Shown: piece after piece, positions 26,636 to 36,091 of the stretch | Position numbering within the stretch: position 1 is the first letter of the stretch | Layout: every line of letters begins with the position of its first letter | Assembly: GCF_900177535.1 (NCBI RefSeq) | Contig: NZ_FXAJ01000001.1 | Span: forward strand, 372,001 to 436,000 | Direction: 5' to 3' | DNA: 64,000 nucleotides | Origin: Priestia filamentosa | GTDB lineage: Bacteria; Bacillota; Bacilli; Bacillales; Bacillaceae_H | The notes under the pieces: model-generated | What the model was told of the DNA's origin: nothing | The model's input: only the letters and a program-made list of their open reading frames with translations | Database searches by the model: none | Position numbers and translations under genes: made by a program

Positions 26636-27457
26636 ATGGTCAATATCGCCAGCTTAAAACAAAGAGATAAAAATGAAGGTATAGCTGAACGAATTGAAGA
26701 AAAAGATGTATCGTTATCTGTTGAAGATTTAAGCATTTATTATGGACAGAACCAGGCGGTAAAAGGAATTTCTTTTGAAATTGAGAAAAATAAAGTAACA
26801 GCGCTTATTGGTCCGTCAGGATGTGGAAAATCCACATTTCTCCGCAGTGTTAATCGAATGAATGATTTAATTCCAATTGCTAGAAGCGAAGGAAAGATCA
26901 TGTATGAAGACATTAACATTTTAGGGAAAGATATTAATGTTGTTTCTTTACGAAAAGAAATTGGGATGGTATTTCAAAAGCCAAATCCGTTTCCAAAATC
27001 TATTTATAACAATATTACACATGCCTTAAAGTACAGCGGTATAAAAGGGAAGAAAAATTTAGATAGCGTTGTAGAAGAAAGCTTACGAAAAGCAGCTCTA
27101 TGGGATGAAGTAAAAGATCGTCTTCATGAGTCAGCTCTATCTCTTTCAGGAGGACAGCAACAGCGCTTATGTATTGCCCGTACGCTTGCTATGAAACCGA
27201 GAATTCTTTTGCTTGATGAACCATCTTCAGCTCTTGATCCTATTTCAAATGCTAAGATTGAAGAGCTTATCGTCAATTTGAAGAAAGAATATACGATTGT
27301 CATTGTTACTCATAACATGCAGCAAGCTTCTCGTATTTCTGATAAAACTGCCTTTTTCTTAAATGGAGATTTAGTAGAGTATGCAGAAACCGATAAAATC
27401 TTTACAAATCCATCTGTAAAGAAAACGGAAGAATATATTTCTGGACGTTTTGGATAA
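26636..27457 (+). CDS. pstBA: Phosphate ABC transporter ATPase PstB (first copy)
   Basis: This 273-residue ABC ATPase has Walker [11 protein letters not shown]-loop [15 protein letters not shown], signature LSGGQQQR, Walker B ILLLDEP and VTHNMQQ, all typical of PstB. The ATG at 26636 is chosen, with GTGGGGG upstream; an in-frame GTG at 26621 overlaps that site. A 35-residue N-terminal extension is absent from the second copy. B. subtilis likewise has two pstB genes here. Confidence 0.94.
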   Translation: MVNIASLKQRDKNEGIAERIEEKDVSLSVEDLSIYYGQNQAVKGISFEIEKNKVTALIGPSGCGKSTFLRSVNRMNDLIPIARSEGKIMYEDINILGKDINVVSLRKEIGMVFQKPNPFPKSIYNNITHALKYSGIKGKKNLDSVVEESLRKAALWDEVKDRLHESALSLSGGQQQRLCIARTLAMKPRILLLDEPSSALDPISNAKIEELIVNLKKEYTIVIVTHNMQQASRISDKTAFFLNGDLVEYAETDKIFTNPSVKKTEEYISGRFG

Positions 27458-27471
27458 GGAGGAGCGAGAAT

Positions 27472-28245
27472 ATGTCTGCTGTCGCAACAACGAAAACAGT
27501 ATTTAATATGAACGATTTAAATCTATGGTATGGAGAACACCATGCATTAAAAAATTTAAATTTCTCAATTTATGATCATGAAGTGACGGCTATTATCGGA
27601 CCTTCAGGATGTGGAAAGTCAACGTTTATTAAGACACTTAATCTTATGAATAAAACAGTGCCAGGCGTAAAAATGTCGGGTGAAATTAATTATAATAACC
27701 AAAACATTTTAAACTCTAAAGTCGATTTAGTAGAGCTTCGTAAAAATGTAGGAATGGTATTTCAAAAAGGTAATCCATTTCCACAATCTATTTATGACAA
27801 TGTTGCTTATGGACCAAGAGTTCATGGAACAAAGAAGAAGCAAGTATTAGATGAAATTGTAGAAAAAAGTTTAAAAGATGTAGCGCTTTGGGACGAAGTA
27901 AAAGACCGTTTGAAAGCTCCAGCACTAGGTTTATCAGGAGGACAGCAGCAACGTTTATGTATTGCAAGAGCGTTAGCTACAAAACCTGAAGTTGTATTGA
28001 TGGATGAGCCTACATCTGCTCTTGATCCTATTTCTACACTAAAGATTGAAGAGCTTGTATTAGAACTTAAAAAGCAGTACACAATTGTAATGGTAACTCA
28101 TAACATGCAGCAAGCAGCACGTGTTTCTGATAAGACTGCCTTCTTCCTAATGGGAGAGCTTGTAGAAATTAATGATACAGAACAAGTTTTTTCTAATCCT
28201 ACAGATCAACGCACAGAGGACTACATCACAGGACGCTTCGGGTAA
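27472..28245 (+). CDS. pstBB: Phosphate ABC transporter ATPase PstB (second copy)
   Basis: This 257-residue paralogue of the preceding gene has Walker [33 protein letters not shown], Walker B VVLMDEP and [17 protein letters not shown] precedes the ATG, 15 nt after the first copy. The two ATPases may form a heterodimer or serve as alternates. Confidence 0.94.
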   Translation: MSAVATTKTVFNMNDLNLWYGEHHALKNLNFSIYDHEVTAIIGPSGCGKSTFIKTLNLMNKTVPGVKMSGEINYNNQNILNSKVDLVELRKNVGMVFQKGNPFPQSIYDNVAYGPRVHGTKKKQVLDEIVEKSLKDVALWDEVKDRLKAPALGLSGGQQQRLCIARALATKPEVVLMDEPTSALDPISTLKIEELVLELKKQYTIVMVTHNMQQAARVSDKTAFFLMGELVEINDTEQVFSNPTDQRTEDYITGRFG

Positions 28246-28280
28246 GTTATAATTTCGTATCAGGGGAGGAGACATGAATC

Positions 28281-28931
28281 ATGCGAAAGATGTTTGACGT
28301 AGAATTAGACAGTTTGAGAGAGAAACTGTTCTATATGGTTGAACAAGCGCAACACAGCCTTAAAATGGCTGTTTCCTCATTACAACAACAAGACGAAAAC
28401 CTTGCTAGAAAAGTAATTGAAGAAGCTCCAAAAATTGATGAGTTAGAATATGAAATTAATAATGATGCAATCCAGCTTTTAGCAAAGCAATCTCCTGTTG
28501 CTTCTGATTTACGTCGTATTGTTATAGCTATTAAAGTTTCCTCAGACCTCGAGAGGATTGGAGATTTGTCTGAGAATATTGCTCGTATTAGTTTGAGGAT
28601 AGGAGATAAGCAACTTGTGAAGCCAATTGAGGAAATTCCAAAGATGGCTGAAGTTGTACAAGAGATGCTTCTTTCTTCTTTCAAAGCTTTTGACGCAGAA
28701 GATGTAAGGCTCGCTAAAGATGTAGCAGAGAAGGATGATCTCGTTGATGCGTACTATGGCAATCTTGTTGATGAGCTTACAATACTTATGACGACCCATC
28801 AACAGGATATTCATCAGCTAACGCAGCTTCAATTTGTTTGTCGTCATATTGAACGAATTGGAGATCATATTACAAATATTTGTGAAAATATTGTTTATCT
28901 TGTTACAGGAAAAATGTATGAGTTAAATTGA
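28281..28931 (+). CDS. phoU: Phosphate transport regulator PhoU
   Basis: This 216-residue protein has two PhoU three-helix repeats (about 10-100 and 115-210), each ending in the metal-binding motif ERIGDL/ERIGDH with ENI. PhoU negatively controls Pst uptake and phosphate signalling. It lies 35 nt after pstBB behind GGGGAGGAG, and a strong terminator ends the operon. PhoU-like domains also form the tails of the two NptA-type carriers at 10.5-14.2 kb. Confidence 0.94.
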   Translation: MRKMFDVELDSLREKLFYMVEQAQHSLKMAVSSLQQQDENLARKVIEEAPKIDELEYEINNDAIQLLAKQSPVASDLRRIVIAIKVSSDLERIGDLSENIARISLRIGDKQLVKPIEEIPKMAEVVQEMLLSSFKAFDAEDVRLAKDVAEKDDLVDAYYGNLVDELTILMTTHQQDIHQLTQLQFVCRHIERIGDHITNICENIVYLVTGKMYELN

Positions 28932-28936
28932 CAAAG

Positions 28937-28963
28937 AGCGACGGCTAATAGCTGTCGCTTTTT
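28937..28963 (+). terminator. Terminator of the pst-phoU operon
   Basis: A 10-bp stem AGCGACGGCT / AGCTGTCGCT with a 3-nt loop and five T residues lies 6 nt after the phoU stop. Confidence 0.93.
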
Positions 28964-29081
28964 GTTGTAAAGTTTTTGTTAAGAATTAGGTAATTGGTCA
29001 TGTACCCTTAGTGATAAGTTATGATGATTACATAGGTAATCATCAAGATTTGAAAGGGATTTATAAGCGTAGATAGTAAAA

Positions 29082-30339
29082 AAGTATGGATTTTTAAATC
29101 CGTCTGGAAGTGTACCGATTAGCAAGAAGTTTTATAGTATTTTTTTAATGATGTTTTGTTTTATGATTGTTTCTATTTTCACAGCTATGTTTTTTCTGAA
29201 TACAACACTGCAAACTTTTCAAAGTGCTACAGAGAAAAATGAGCGGGCTGTTCATATTACAGAAATAGGATCTCTTATTCGTTCTAAAGATATTAACATT
29301 GCTGATTATATTACATTTTTAAAAGAGGAGGATTTAAAGCTTTACCGTTCTCATTCATTCTTCAAATCAAATGGCAGAAAATTGGAGGACTGGTGTAACT
29401 TCTATTCATGCTGTTTCTAAAAACATTCATTATGAAAGTGACCGTTTCTTAACATCTATACAAGAAGTAAGAAGCGGCAGTGAAGAAATATCCGCAACAT
29501 TTCAAGACCTTTCAGAGGGAGCCAATATACAAGCTTTCTCGGCAGCCCGAGTAATGGAGACGATGCAAGCATTTAGCGAAGAGATGGATTCCGCTACCAA
29601 GGAAGTAGAACATCTTGTTCTTGCCTTTCAATACATAAGAGATATTACGAATAAAGGGAATAAATCCATGGAGGATTCTGTTCAAGAAATGTCTTCTATC
29701 TATAATATTGTTCAACTTTGTTACAAAGAAATCCAATCTCTAGATAAAAGCTCAGAGCAAATTACTCAACTTACTGATTTCATTAAAGAAATTGCAGAGC
29801 AAACAAACCTGCTTGCCTTAAATGCGGCGATTGAAGCAGCTCGAGCAGGAGAGTATGGAAAAGGGTTTAGCGTCGTAGCTGAAGAAGTGAGAAAACTATC
29901 ACAGCAAATTGAAAGTGCATTAGGAGATATAACAGGAATTACAACTGAAATTCAAACTAAAGCAAAGGATGTTTTACAGGGGCTAGAATTTGGCTATGAA
30001 ACGGTTGAAAAAGGAACAACCCTTATTGAAGCAACAGGACAAGGATTTCAACATATTAACGAGAGAATGGAAAAAGGTATTATAACTATTGAAAAGATTT
30101 CGCGTTCTATCTATCATCTAAAAGAGCAAAATGTCCATGTTAAAAGTACTTTTGACCAAGTTGCACTAAGCTCGGATAAAATGACAAATCGAACGTCCCA
30201 GACGTTACAATCTGTCCAAGTTCAGGACAGTGAAATTGAAACTATATTAAAAAGGATTGAAAACTTATCAAATAATGCTGATGACTTAGCTTTTCTTGTC
30301 GAAAAGTTTAATCTAATGAAAGATAAAAAAGAAGAATAG
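29082..30339 (+). pseudogene. Broken methyl-accepting chemotaxis protein gene
   Basis: Two fragments in different frames make a damaged chemoreceptor. Fragment 1 (about 29082-29350) encodes the first membrane segment (FYSIFLMMFCFMIVSIF) and a short stretch of sensor domain, with no clear start codon. Fragment 2 (29338-30339) encodes the linker and signalling domain, with an intact hairpin tip ([21 protein letters not shown]). The sensor domain, second membrane segment and HAMP domain expected between them are missing, so an internal deletion with frameshift is inferred. Fragment 2 could still be translated from the ATG at 29371 as a soluble signalling piece, but no good ribosome binding site precedes it. 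Confidence 0.8.
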
Positions 30340-30806
30340 TATGATTCTTTCTAAAATCGTCATACAGAAAATCTCATGGCAGTGGGGGATTGAAACATTT
30401 TAAAATAGATAAAAGTATAAAGAATATAGAATCGACAAATTCTGTTCATTGTAGTGGTAATCCAATGATGGTAAAATAAAGGTAAGAAAATTTTAACTAT
30501 TGTTATGTTTTAAAATCTCTTGAGCGTAAAAGAATGAGGAAGTAGAAGTTCTAATGTCTCTAGATAGACTGTTCCTTTCAGTGCGCACATGTGAAAGGAA
30601 CATTGTTTTCTTATAGGTAATATAAGTTTACAATGTTCTTTACAATTAACTGAATTTTTAGAAAAATAAAAGTGCTAATGCCTATAAACAATCTTCAACA
30701 GAAAGATTTAATAGAAACCGTTTAGCCGACAGTAAATTTACAAATCTTTTAATAAGTTCACATATCAATTGTGTTCGGTACAATAAAACAGATAGAGGGT
30801 GCGAAA
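30340..30806. other. Intergenic region with an isolated hairpin
   Basis: This AT-rich stretch has no credible gene. It holds one strong hairpin (30570-30602: TGTTCCTTTCA / TGAAAGGAACA, loop containing GTGCGCAC) followed by TTGTTTTC. The hairpin is 230 nt from the pseudogene end, so it may terminate a short transcript of its own. Confidence 0.55.
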
Positions 30807-31445
30807 ATGGATACATTGTATACAAACGAGAAGTGTATGGATAATTTCAATGATTCAGCAGCATTTTTTCAACTAAGAATTGGAATGTGGATTGATGGAG
30901 AATTTTCATGGATTGAAATGTCCGAAAAAGAATATCACATTCAAAATTGTGTCCAGTACAAATCCTTTGCTTTTCAAGACGAGCATAAGTCTTGCCTTAT
31001 TGATGGACACAGAATTTCTTTAGAGAACTTAAATAATAGAAGTAAAGAAATTAAGTTATATGTACAGTATGAGCAAACAAAGCCTTTAGCAAAGCTTGCT
31101 TACTACAGGCCGAAAGATCATCTTCTTTCTTATCATATTGAAGAAGGGCTTGTTTTTATTAATGGAAAAATTGATGAAAAAGGAATAAAGCAGTATACTG
31201 TAACTTCAGCAGATCAAATAAATGAAGAGCGTCATCTTTGGGGAAATATCCGTAAAGGGGCATTAAAACATCAACCTCTTGCATCTCGAAATATTGTGAG
31301 TGCGTTTACTTTAGAGAGCTTTCTTCTTCCATATGAGCATACTTCCGCTGATATATGGAAGATTAACGCAATAAATGAAGAAAACGGGGTTAGTGCTAAT
31401 AGAAAGCTTATAAAAAACAGACTGGAATTTTCATTCGAAAGATGA
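30807..31445 (+). CDS. Hypothetical protein, 212 residues
   Basis: I do not recognise this gene. It is a soluble protein with no signal peptide or membrane segment, an even mix of charged and aromatic residues and an alternating pattern that suggests beta strands (WIDGEFSWIEM; KLYVQYEQ; EGLVFINGKI). Three cysteines (in KCMDN, NCVQY and SCLID) show no metal pattern. The ATG at 30807 is chosen because AGAGGGTG precedes it; an in-frame GTG at 30771 lacks a site. It stands alone between the chemoreceptor remnant and rpmG. Coding is supported by the long open frame and the binding site. Confidence 0.7.
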   Translation: MDTLYTNEKCMDNFNDSAAFFQLRIGMWIDGEFSWIEMSEKEYHIQNCVQYKSFAFQDEHKSCLIDGHRISLENLNNRSKEIKLYVQYEQTKPLAKLAYYRPKDHLLSYHIEEGLVFINGKIDEKGIKQYTVTSADQINEERHLWGNIRKGALKHQPLASRNIVSAFTLESFLLPYEHTSADIWKINAINEENGVSANRKLIKNRLEFSFER

Positions 31446-31494
31446 TATTATATTATAGTCTGATTAACGAAATCATGTTTGGAGGGATAACATC

Positions 31495-31644
31495 ATGCGT
31501 GTACAAGTAACTTTAGCTTGCACTGAAACTGGTGACCGTAACTACATCACTACTAAAAATAAACGTAACAATCCAGATCGCCTTGAGCTTAAAAAATATA
31601 GCCCAAGACTTAAAAAAGTAACATTACATCGTGAGACTAAGTAA
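31495..31644 (+). CDS. rpmG: 50S ribosomal protein L33
   Basis: This 49-residue ribosomal protein ([20 protein letters not shown]...) matches Bacillus L33 type 1 (RpmGA). It has a single cysteine and no CxxC pairs, so it is the form without a bound zinc. GGAGGGAT precedes the ATG. In B. subtilis the same gene lies next to yqgN. It is short and was read directly from the sequence. Confidence 0.95.
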   Translation: MRVQVTLACTETGDRNYITTKNKRNNPDRLELKKYSPRLKKVTLHRETK

Positions 31645-31675
31645 AACAGTAGGAATTTTATTCCTGCTGTTTTTT
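31645..31675 (+). terminator. Terminator after rpmG
   Basis: Stem AACAGTAGGAA / TTCCTGCTGTT (one G-U pair) with a 5-nt loop and a T run. Confidence 0.88.
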
Positions 31676-31732
31676 GTTTAAAGAGAACTCTTTTAAAAGA
31701 TAGATAAGAACATTACATAATAAGGGGATAAA

Positions 31733-32299
31733 ATGATGGAGGAGAAAAAGGTTAAAAGAAATCTAATGAAGAAGAACTTAAAAGAATTATCTTTGTTAGA
31801 GCGGAAAGAGATGAATAAAGAGATCTTATCAAGAGTTGAAAATACAAGAGAATGGAAAGAAGCAAGAACAATTGGAATTACACTTGCACTTCCATTTGAA
31901 GTTGAAACAAGAGATATTATTAAAAAAGCATGGGGTGAGGGAAAAAGAGTTGCCGTTCCTAAATGTTTTCCTCAGACACACCACATGGAGTTCTATCATC
32001 TATCATCTTTCAATGAGCTTGAGACTGTTCAGTTTGGCATTGAAGAACCACTTACTACAGCTGAAAAAATATCAAAAGAAGAACTTGATGTGATCTTTGT
32101 GCCAGGAGTAATTTTTGCGAAAAATGGTTATAGAGTAGGCTTTGGTGGAGGATATTATGACCGTTATTTGCAAAACTATCCAGGGAAGAAAATATCAATT
32201 GCCTTTGATATTCAAATTGCTGACTTTGTGCCAATTGAACCTCATGATATTCCCGTTGGTAAAATCATTACAAACCAAGAGGTGTTGATTTGTGAATGA
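31733..32299 (+). CDS. yqgN: 5-formyltetrahydrofolate cyclo-ligase
   Basis: This 188-residue enzyme converts 5-formyl-THF to 5,10-methenyl-THF with ATP in folate metabolism. Family motifs are visible: the basic N-terminus (KKVKRNLMKKNLKEL), FVPGV (near residue 124) and GFGGGYYDRYL (near 137), the phosphate-binding loop. AAGGGGAT precedes the ATG pair. It overlaps the next gene by 8 nt. Confidence 0.92.
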   Translation: MMEEKKVKRNLMKKNLKELSLLERKEMNKEILSRVENTREWKEARTIGITLALPFEVETRDIIKKAWGEGKRVAVPKCFPQTHHMEFYHLSSFNELETVQFGIEEPLTTAEKISKEELDVIFVPGVIFAKNGYRVGFGGGYYDRYLQNYPGKKISIAFDIQIADFVPIEPHDIPVGKIITNQEVLICE

Positions 32300-33089
32300 G
32301 CATCTTCTTTTCTTCCTTCTTATTATTGTCGCATCATATGCCGGATATAAAGTAAAGGCGCTTACAAAATCAGGAGCATTTGGAGCCTTTTTAATAGGAA
32401 GCAGCATCTATGCTGGGACAGGAGTGAAAGGTCTTGCTTTACTTGGTGTTTTCTTTATTACTTCTTCATGTGTGAGTTTTTTATTTCAAAAGCGAAAAGA
32501 ACCTGTTGAAGAAAAACTAGAAAAATCAAGCAGTAGAGATATTATACAGGTGTTTGCAAATGGAGGAGTTCCAGCTTTAGTTAGTCTTTTTTTGCTTTTC
32601 GATCCTACTCACAAAGAAATGCTCACTTTCTTATTTGCTGTAAGTATTGCAGCAGCCAATTCGGATACGTGGGCATCAGAAATTGGGACACTTAGTAAAA
32701 AAAAGCCACGTTATATTTTATCATTAAGAAAAGTAGAAGCAGGAACATCAGGAGCTATTTCATTGCTTGGAACCTTTGCCGCATTTAGCGGAGCTTTGTT
32801 AATTGGTCTTTTCTTCACTATCTTTTGGGAGGAAAAGGTGACAGCTCTTTTGTTTATTGCCATTTTTGGTTTTTTAGGAAATATAGCCGATACTGTTCTC
32901 GGAGCAACCATCCAAGTAGAATACAAATGTAGGGATTGTGGTATTCATACTGAGAAAACAAAGCATTGTTACATGAAAACAAAGAAAATTAAAGGCATTA
33001 CCTTTTTTAATAATGATACAGTTAACGTAACAGCTGTCTTCATTGGAGCACTTCTCGCTTTTCTTGCTTTCCCTTATATACAAGTTTAA
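32292..33089 (+). CDS. DUF92 family membrane protein
   Basis: This 265-residue integral membrane protein of the DUF92 (TMEM19-like) family has about six hydrophobic segments. Conserved family motifs are ALTKSGAFGAFLIG (near residue 24), SIAAANSDTWASEIG (near 118) and EAGTSGAISLLG (near 148). Some family members act in prenyl-lipid metabolism, but no function can be given here. The GTG start overlaps yqgN, so the two are co-translated. A CxxC-like cluster (CRDCGIHTEKTKHC) lies in the last cytosolic loop. Confidence 0.85.
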   Translation: MNEHLLFFLLIIVASYAGYKVKALTKSGAFGAFLIGSSIYAGTGVKGLALLGVFFITSSCVSFLFQKRKEPVEEKLEKSSSRDIIQVFANGGVPALVSLFLLFDPTHKEMLTFLFAVSIAAANSDTWASEIGTLSKKKPRYILSLRKVEAGTSGAISLLGTFAAFSGALLIGLFFTIFWEEKVTALLFIAIFGFLGNIADTVLGATIQVEYKCRDCGIHTEKTKHCYMKTKKIKGITFFNNDTVNVTAVFIGALLAFLAFPYIQV

Positions 33090-33150
33090 TAAGAAAGGGA
33101 AGAATAATCAGCATTGTTCGTGGGAAAGTAAGAAGAGGAGGTTAGAATAT

Positions 33151-33330
33151 ATGAAACGTTTATTAAAGTTTTTCATTATGACTTTACTTATTTCAATTGT
33201 TTATCAGTCACGTTATCAATTGTTAAACATGCTGTTAAGAAATAGAGTAGGTCGCAGCTTAGCTGTAAGAACGGCTTTTACTTTCCCTTATATCCGCGGT
33301 AAGATGATGTCGCAGCTTTTTAAGTATTAA
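33151..33330 (+). CDS. yqgO: Small membrane-anchored protein YqgO
   Basis: This 59-residue protein has one hydrophobic N-terminal segment (residues 5-20) and a basic C-terminal half (RNRVGRSLAVRTAFTFPYIRGK). It agrees in size and place with B. subtilis YqgO. The ATG at 33151 follows GAGGAGG; the longer open frame from 33043 is not the gene. The function is unknown. Confidence 0.78.
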   Translation: MKRLLKFFIMTLLISIVYQSRYQLLNMLLRNRVGRSLAVRTAFTFPYIRGKMMSQLFKY

Positions 33331-33361
33331 GAAGGAAGGAACACAGTTTCTTCCTTTTTTT
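33331..33361 (+). terminator. Terminator after yqgO
   Basis: A hairpin of GAAGGAAG with CTTCC plus T residues starts at the stop codon; a run of seven T residues follows. Confidence 0.7.
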
Positions 33362-33428
33362 ATATGGATGGAATGTAAAAACTTGCTTTTTTTACTGGAT
33401 TTTGCGATGTTAAAAAAAAGAGTTCAGG

Positions 33429-34589
33429 GTGGTGAAAAAGATAGCAGTCTTAAAGCAAGATTTTCTATACTTTCAAATCGCACACTTTCTTATAGAAGAA
33501 CAGAACTACAAACTGATCTACGCTTCCGATTCTAAACAAAATTTATACTTTAAAAATATTGAACAGGATAGCTATATTAGGCTTGTTAAAAAAGATTTAA
33601 TTTGGACGAGAGATCTTAAAGAAGATATAGAAAAAGAGGAAGAAGCTTTACGAAATTCAACAGTTTATCGCTTGTCCAAAAAAGCAAAATGGACATATTT
33701 ATATATATCAGATGTAAATCCTTTTTTTGACTTTTACTATGTTTTTAGCACAATTACAAAAGAAAACATAACTGGAAATCTTTTTTCTCCAGCCGATGTA
33801 ATAGAAGAGGATGAATGGGTTTTCGAAAAAACATTTTCACCGCTTGTAGATGAGGAAAGCGCTTTAAAATTTATAGAAGGTGTGAAACAAAAAATACAAA
33901 GTATTGAGCGAGAGCGGGAAAAGACCATTCAAAGAACGTTCTTTTATGGAAAGCCCATTTTTTCTTCCATTTTCCTATTTATACAGATTCTCTTCTTTTT
34001 TTGGCTTGAATTTAACGGAGGAAGTCAGAATGTAGAAACGCTCGTTAAATATGGAGCTAAGCATAATGAGCTTCTTTTAGAGGGAGAATGGTGGAGGCTC
34101 ATTACCCCTATTTTTCTCCACATTGGCTTTTTGCATCTCTTAATGAACAGTATTGCTCTGTATTATGTTGGTACAGTTGTTGAGCGAATATATGGAAGCG
34201 GTCGTTTTCTATTAATTTATCTTATAGCTGGAGTATCTGGAACGATAGGAAGCTTTTTATTCAGTCCAACCATTTCAGCCGGAGCCTCTGGTGCTATTTT
34301 TGGCTGTTTTGGTGCTCTTTTGTTTTTTGGGTATAAAAGCCCGAAAATCTTTTTTGATACGTTAGGAACAAACGTCATCATGCTCGTTCTATTTAATATT
34401 GTGTTTGGCTTCGTTGTACCTGGTATTGATAATGCGGGACATTTGGGCGGACTTATTGGAGGATTTGTTGCAGCAGGTGCTGTTCAACTTCCTAAAAATC
34501 AGAGTAAATTAGCTTCTTTACTGTATATTGTAATTTTAATAATTGGGATTGGCAGCAGTTTAGTTTATGGATATAATTATAAGGGTTAG
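33429..34589 (+). CDS. gluP: Rhomboid intramembrane protease (GluP-like)
   Basis: This 386-residue rhomboid serine protease has a soluble N-terminal domain (about 1-170) and then six or seven membrane segments. Catalytic features are visible: HIGFLHLLMN (near residue 229), SAGASGAIFG with the catalytic serine (near 286), and NAGHLGGLIGG with the catalytic histidine (near 337). It corresponds to B. subtilis YqgP/GluP but ends soon after the last membrane segment, so the C-terminal TPR extension of that protein is missing. The start is one of two adjacent GTG codons (33429 or 33432) after CAGG, a weak site. Confidence 0.87.
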   Translation: MVKKIAVLKQDFLYFQIAHFLIEEQNYKLIYASDSKQNLYFKNIEQDSYIRLVKKDLIWTRDLKEDIEKEEEALRNSTVYRLSKKAKWTYLYISDVNPFFDFYYVFSTITKENITGNLFSPADVIEEDEWVFEKTFSPLVDEESALKFIEGVKQKIQSIEREREKTIQRTFFYGKPIFSSIFLFIQILFFFWLEFNGGSQNVETLVKYGAKHNELLLEGEWWRLITPIFLHIGFLHLLMNSIALYYVGTVVERIYGSGRFLLIYLIAGVSGTIGSFLFSPTISAGASGAIFGCFGALLFFGYKSPKIFFDTLGTNVIMLVLFNIVFGFVVPGIDNAGHLGGLIGGFVAAGAVQLPKNQSKLASLLYIVILIIGIGSSLVYGYNYKG

Positions 34590-34691
34590 CAGTAAGATTT
34601 AATAGGTATATTGAAAGGATTATAGCTTTTAAAAGAGAAAGTATGTTCATACCTATTGAAAGAATTTACAGTAATTCACGAGGGAGAAACC

Positions 34692-34720
34692 TTGACGACT
34701 ATAGTGATTCTCGTTACAGT
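34692..34720 (+). promoter_or_regulatory. yqgQ-glcK promoter
   Basis: TTGACG (34692-34697), a 17-bp spacer and TACAGT (34715-34720) lie 35 nt before the yqgQ start. Confidence 0.65.
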
Positions 34721-34755
34721 AATATAGGAGAATTTATTAATTAATAGGTGAATAA

Positions 34756-34956
34756 ATGAAAACGTTATACGATGTGCAGCAGCTTTTAAAAAGATTTGGA
34801 ACTATCATTTATACAGGAAGCCAACAAGCTGACCTTGACCTTATGGAAGAAGAGTTAAGAGAGCTTGCAAGGTCCGGTTTGATTGAATATCGTCAGTTAA
34901 CTGAAGCACTTCTTTTAATTCGCCATAGACGTGAACAAAGAACAGAAAAAGGATGA
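34756..34956 (+). CDS. yqgQ: DUF910 family protein YqgQ
   Basis: This 66-residue helical protein of the YqgQ family (MKTLYDVQQLLKRFG...) is predicted to bind single-stranded nucleic acid from the known structure of the family; its function is unknown. Its place directly before glcK, 6 nt apart, is conserved in Bacillus and suggests one transcript. Confidence 0.9.
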   Translation: MKTLYDVQQLLKRFGTIIYTGSQQADLDLMEEELRELARSGLIEYRQLTEALLLIRHRREQRTEKG

Positions 34957-34962
34957 GATCTT

Positions 34963-35934
34963 ATGGAAGAGAAATGGCTGATTGGGGTTGATTTAGGAGG
35001 AACGACAGTAAAGTTAGCCTTCGTTAATCAATATGGAGAAATCATTTACAAATGGGAAATTCCGACTGATAAAAGCAATCAAGGGCATAATATCCCAACA
35101 GATATTGCCAAATCAATTGATGAACAGCTTGAAAAGTGTGGGGAAATAAAAGCTAAAATTATGGGAATTGGCATCGGAGCACCAGGACCTGTAAAGGAAA
35201 CAAATGGTTCTGTAGATGTTGCCGTTAATTTAGGGTGGAATAAATTCCCTTTGAAAGACTTACTTGAAGTTGAAACAGGTCTTCCTGTATTTGTAGACAA
35301 TGATGCAAATATTGCAGCAATTGGTGAGATGTGGAAAGGCGCTGGTGAGGGAGCAAAAGATCTTCTTTGCGTTACACTTGGAACAGGGGTTGGCGGCGGC
35401 ATTATTGCACATGGCGACATTGTACGTGGAGTAAATGGGGCTGCTGGTGAGATTGGACATATTACTTCTGTACCTGAAGGTGGGGCTCCATGTAACTGTG
35501 GAAAAACAGGATGTTTAGAAACAGTAGCCTCAGCAACAGGAATTGTACGTCTTGCTAAAGAAAAGATCGCTGAAAACGGAAACACGACAATGCAACGTTT
35601 TTATGAAGATGGGACTTTAACATCCAAAGAAGTATTTGACTGTGCTCGTGAAGGCGATGAAGTGGCAAAGGCAGTAATTGAAGAAGTAGCGTTTCACCTT
35701 GGTTTAGCGCTAGCCAATACTGCAAATGGATTAAATCCTGAAAAAATTGTTCTCGGTGGAGGCGTTTCTCGTGCCGGCGATATTTTACTTCAGGCTATTA
35801 AAGACAGATTTAATCAATTTGCGTTTCCTCGTGTTGCAAAAGGAGCAGAAATTACAATTGCAACGTTAGGTAACGATGCAGGTGTAATTGGCGGGGCATG
35901 GCTTGTTAAAACAAAGCTGCCACAGCACGTATAA
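34963..35934 (+). CDS. glcK: Glucokinase (ROK family)
   Basis: This 323-residue ROK-family glucokinase phosphorylates glucose with ATP to glucose 6-phosphate. It shows the N-terminal ATP motif [12 protein letters not shown] (near residue 8), the catalytic DNDANIAA (near 111), and the sugar/zinc motif GEIGHIT...[10 protein letters not shown] (near 163-185) with three cysteines and a histidine that bind structural zinc. It is preceded by yqgQ and ended by a very long hairpin. Confidence 0.95.
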   Translation: MEEKWLIGVDLGGTTVKLAFVNQYGEIIYKWEIPTDKSNQGHNIPTDIAKSIDEQLEKCGEIKAKIMGIGIGAPGPVKETNGSVDVAVNLGWNKFPLKDLLEVETGLPVFVDNDANIAAIGEMWKGAGEGAKDLLCVTLGTGVGGGIIAHGDIVRGVNGAAGEIGHITSVPEGGAPCNCGKTGCLETVASATGIVRLAKEKIAENGNTTMQRFYEDGTLTSKEVFDCAREGDEVAKAVIEEVAFHLGLALANTANGLNPEKIVLGGGVSRAGDILLQAIKDRFNQFAFPRVAKGAEITIATLGNDAGVIGGAWLVKTKLPQHV

Positions 35935-35954
35935 AAAATTAGACTTGGACACAG

Positions 35955-36010
35955 AGCTTAGAAAGTAAAAGAGTGTTATTATACACTCTTTTATTTTCTA
36001 AGCTTTTTTA
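35955..36010 (+). terminator. Long hairpin terminator after glcK
   Basis: A stem of about 22 bp (AGCTTAGAAAGTAAAAGAGT...) with near-perfect pairing to its right arm ends in AGCTTTTTT. Confidence 0.93.
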
Positions 36011-36091
36011 GTATGTTGAATATCTCTTAACAGTTCTTCAACATAAAGAAGCTACTTCTATAATAAAATGAACGAGAAGAGGGGGGATAAC

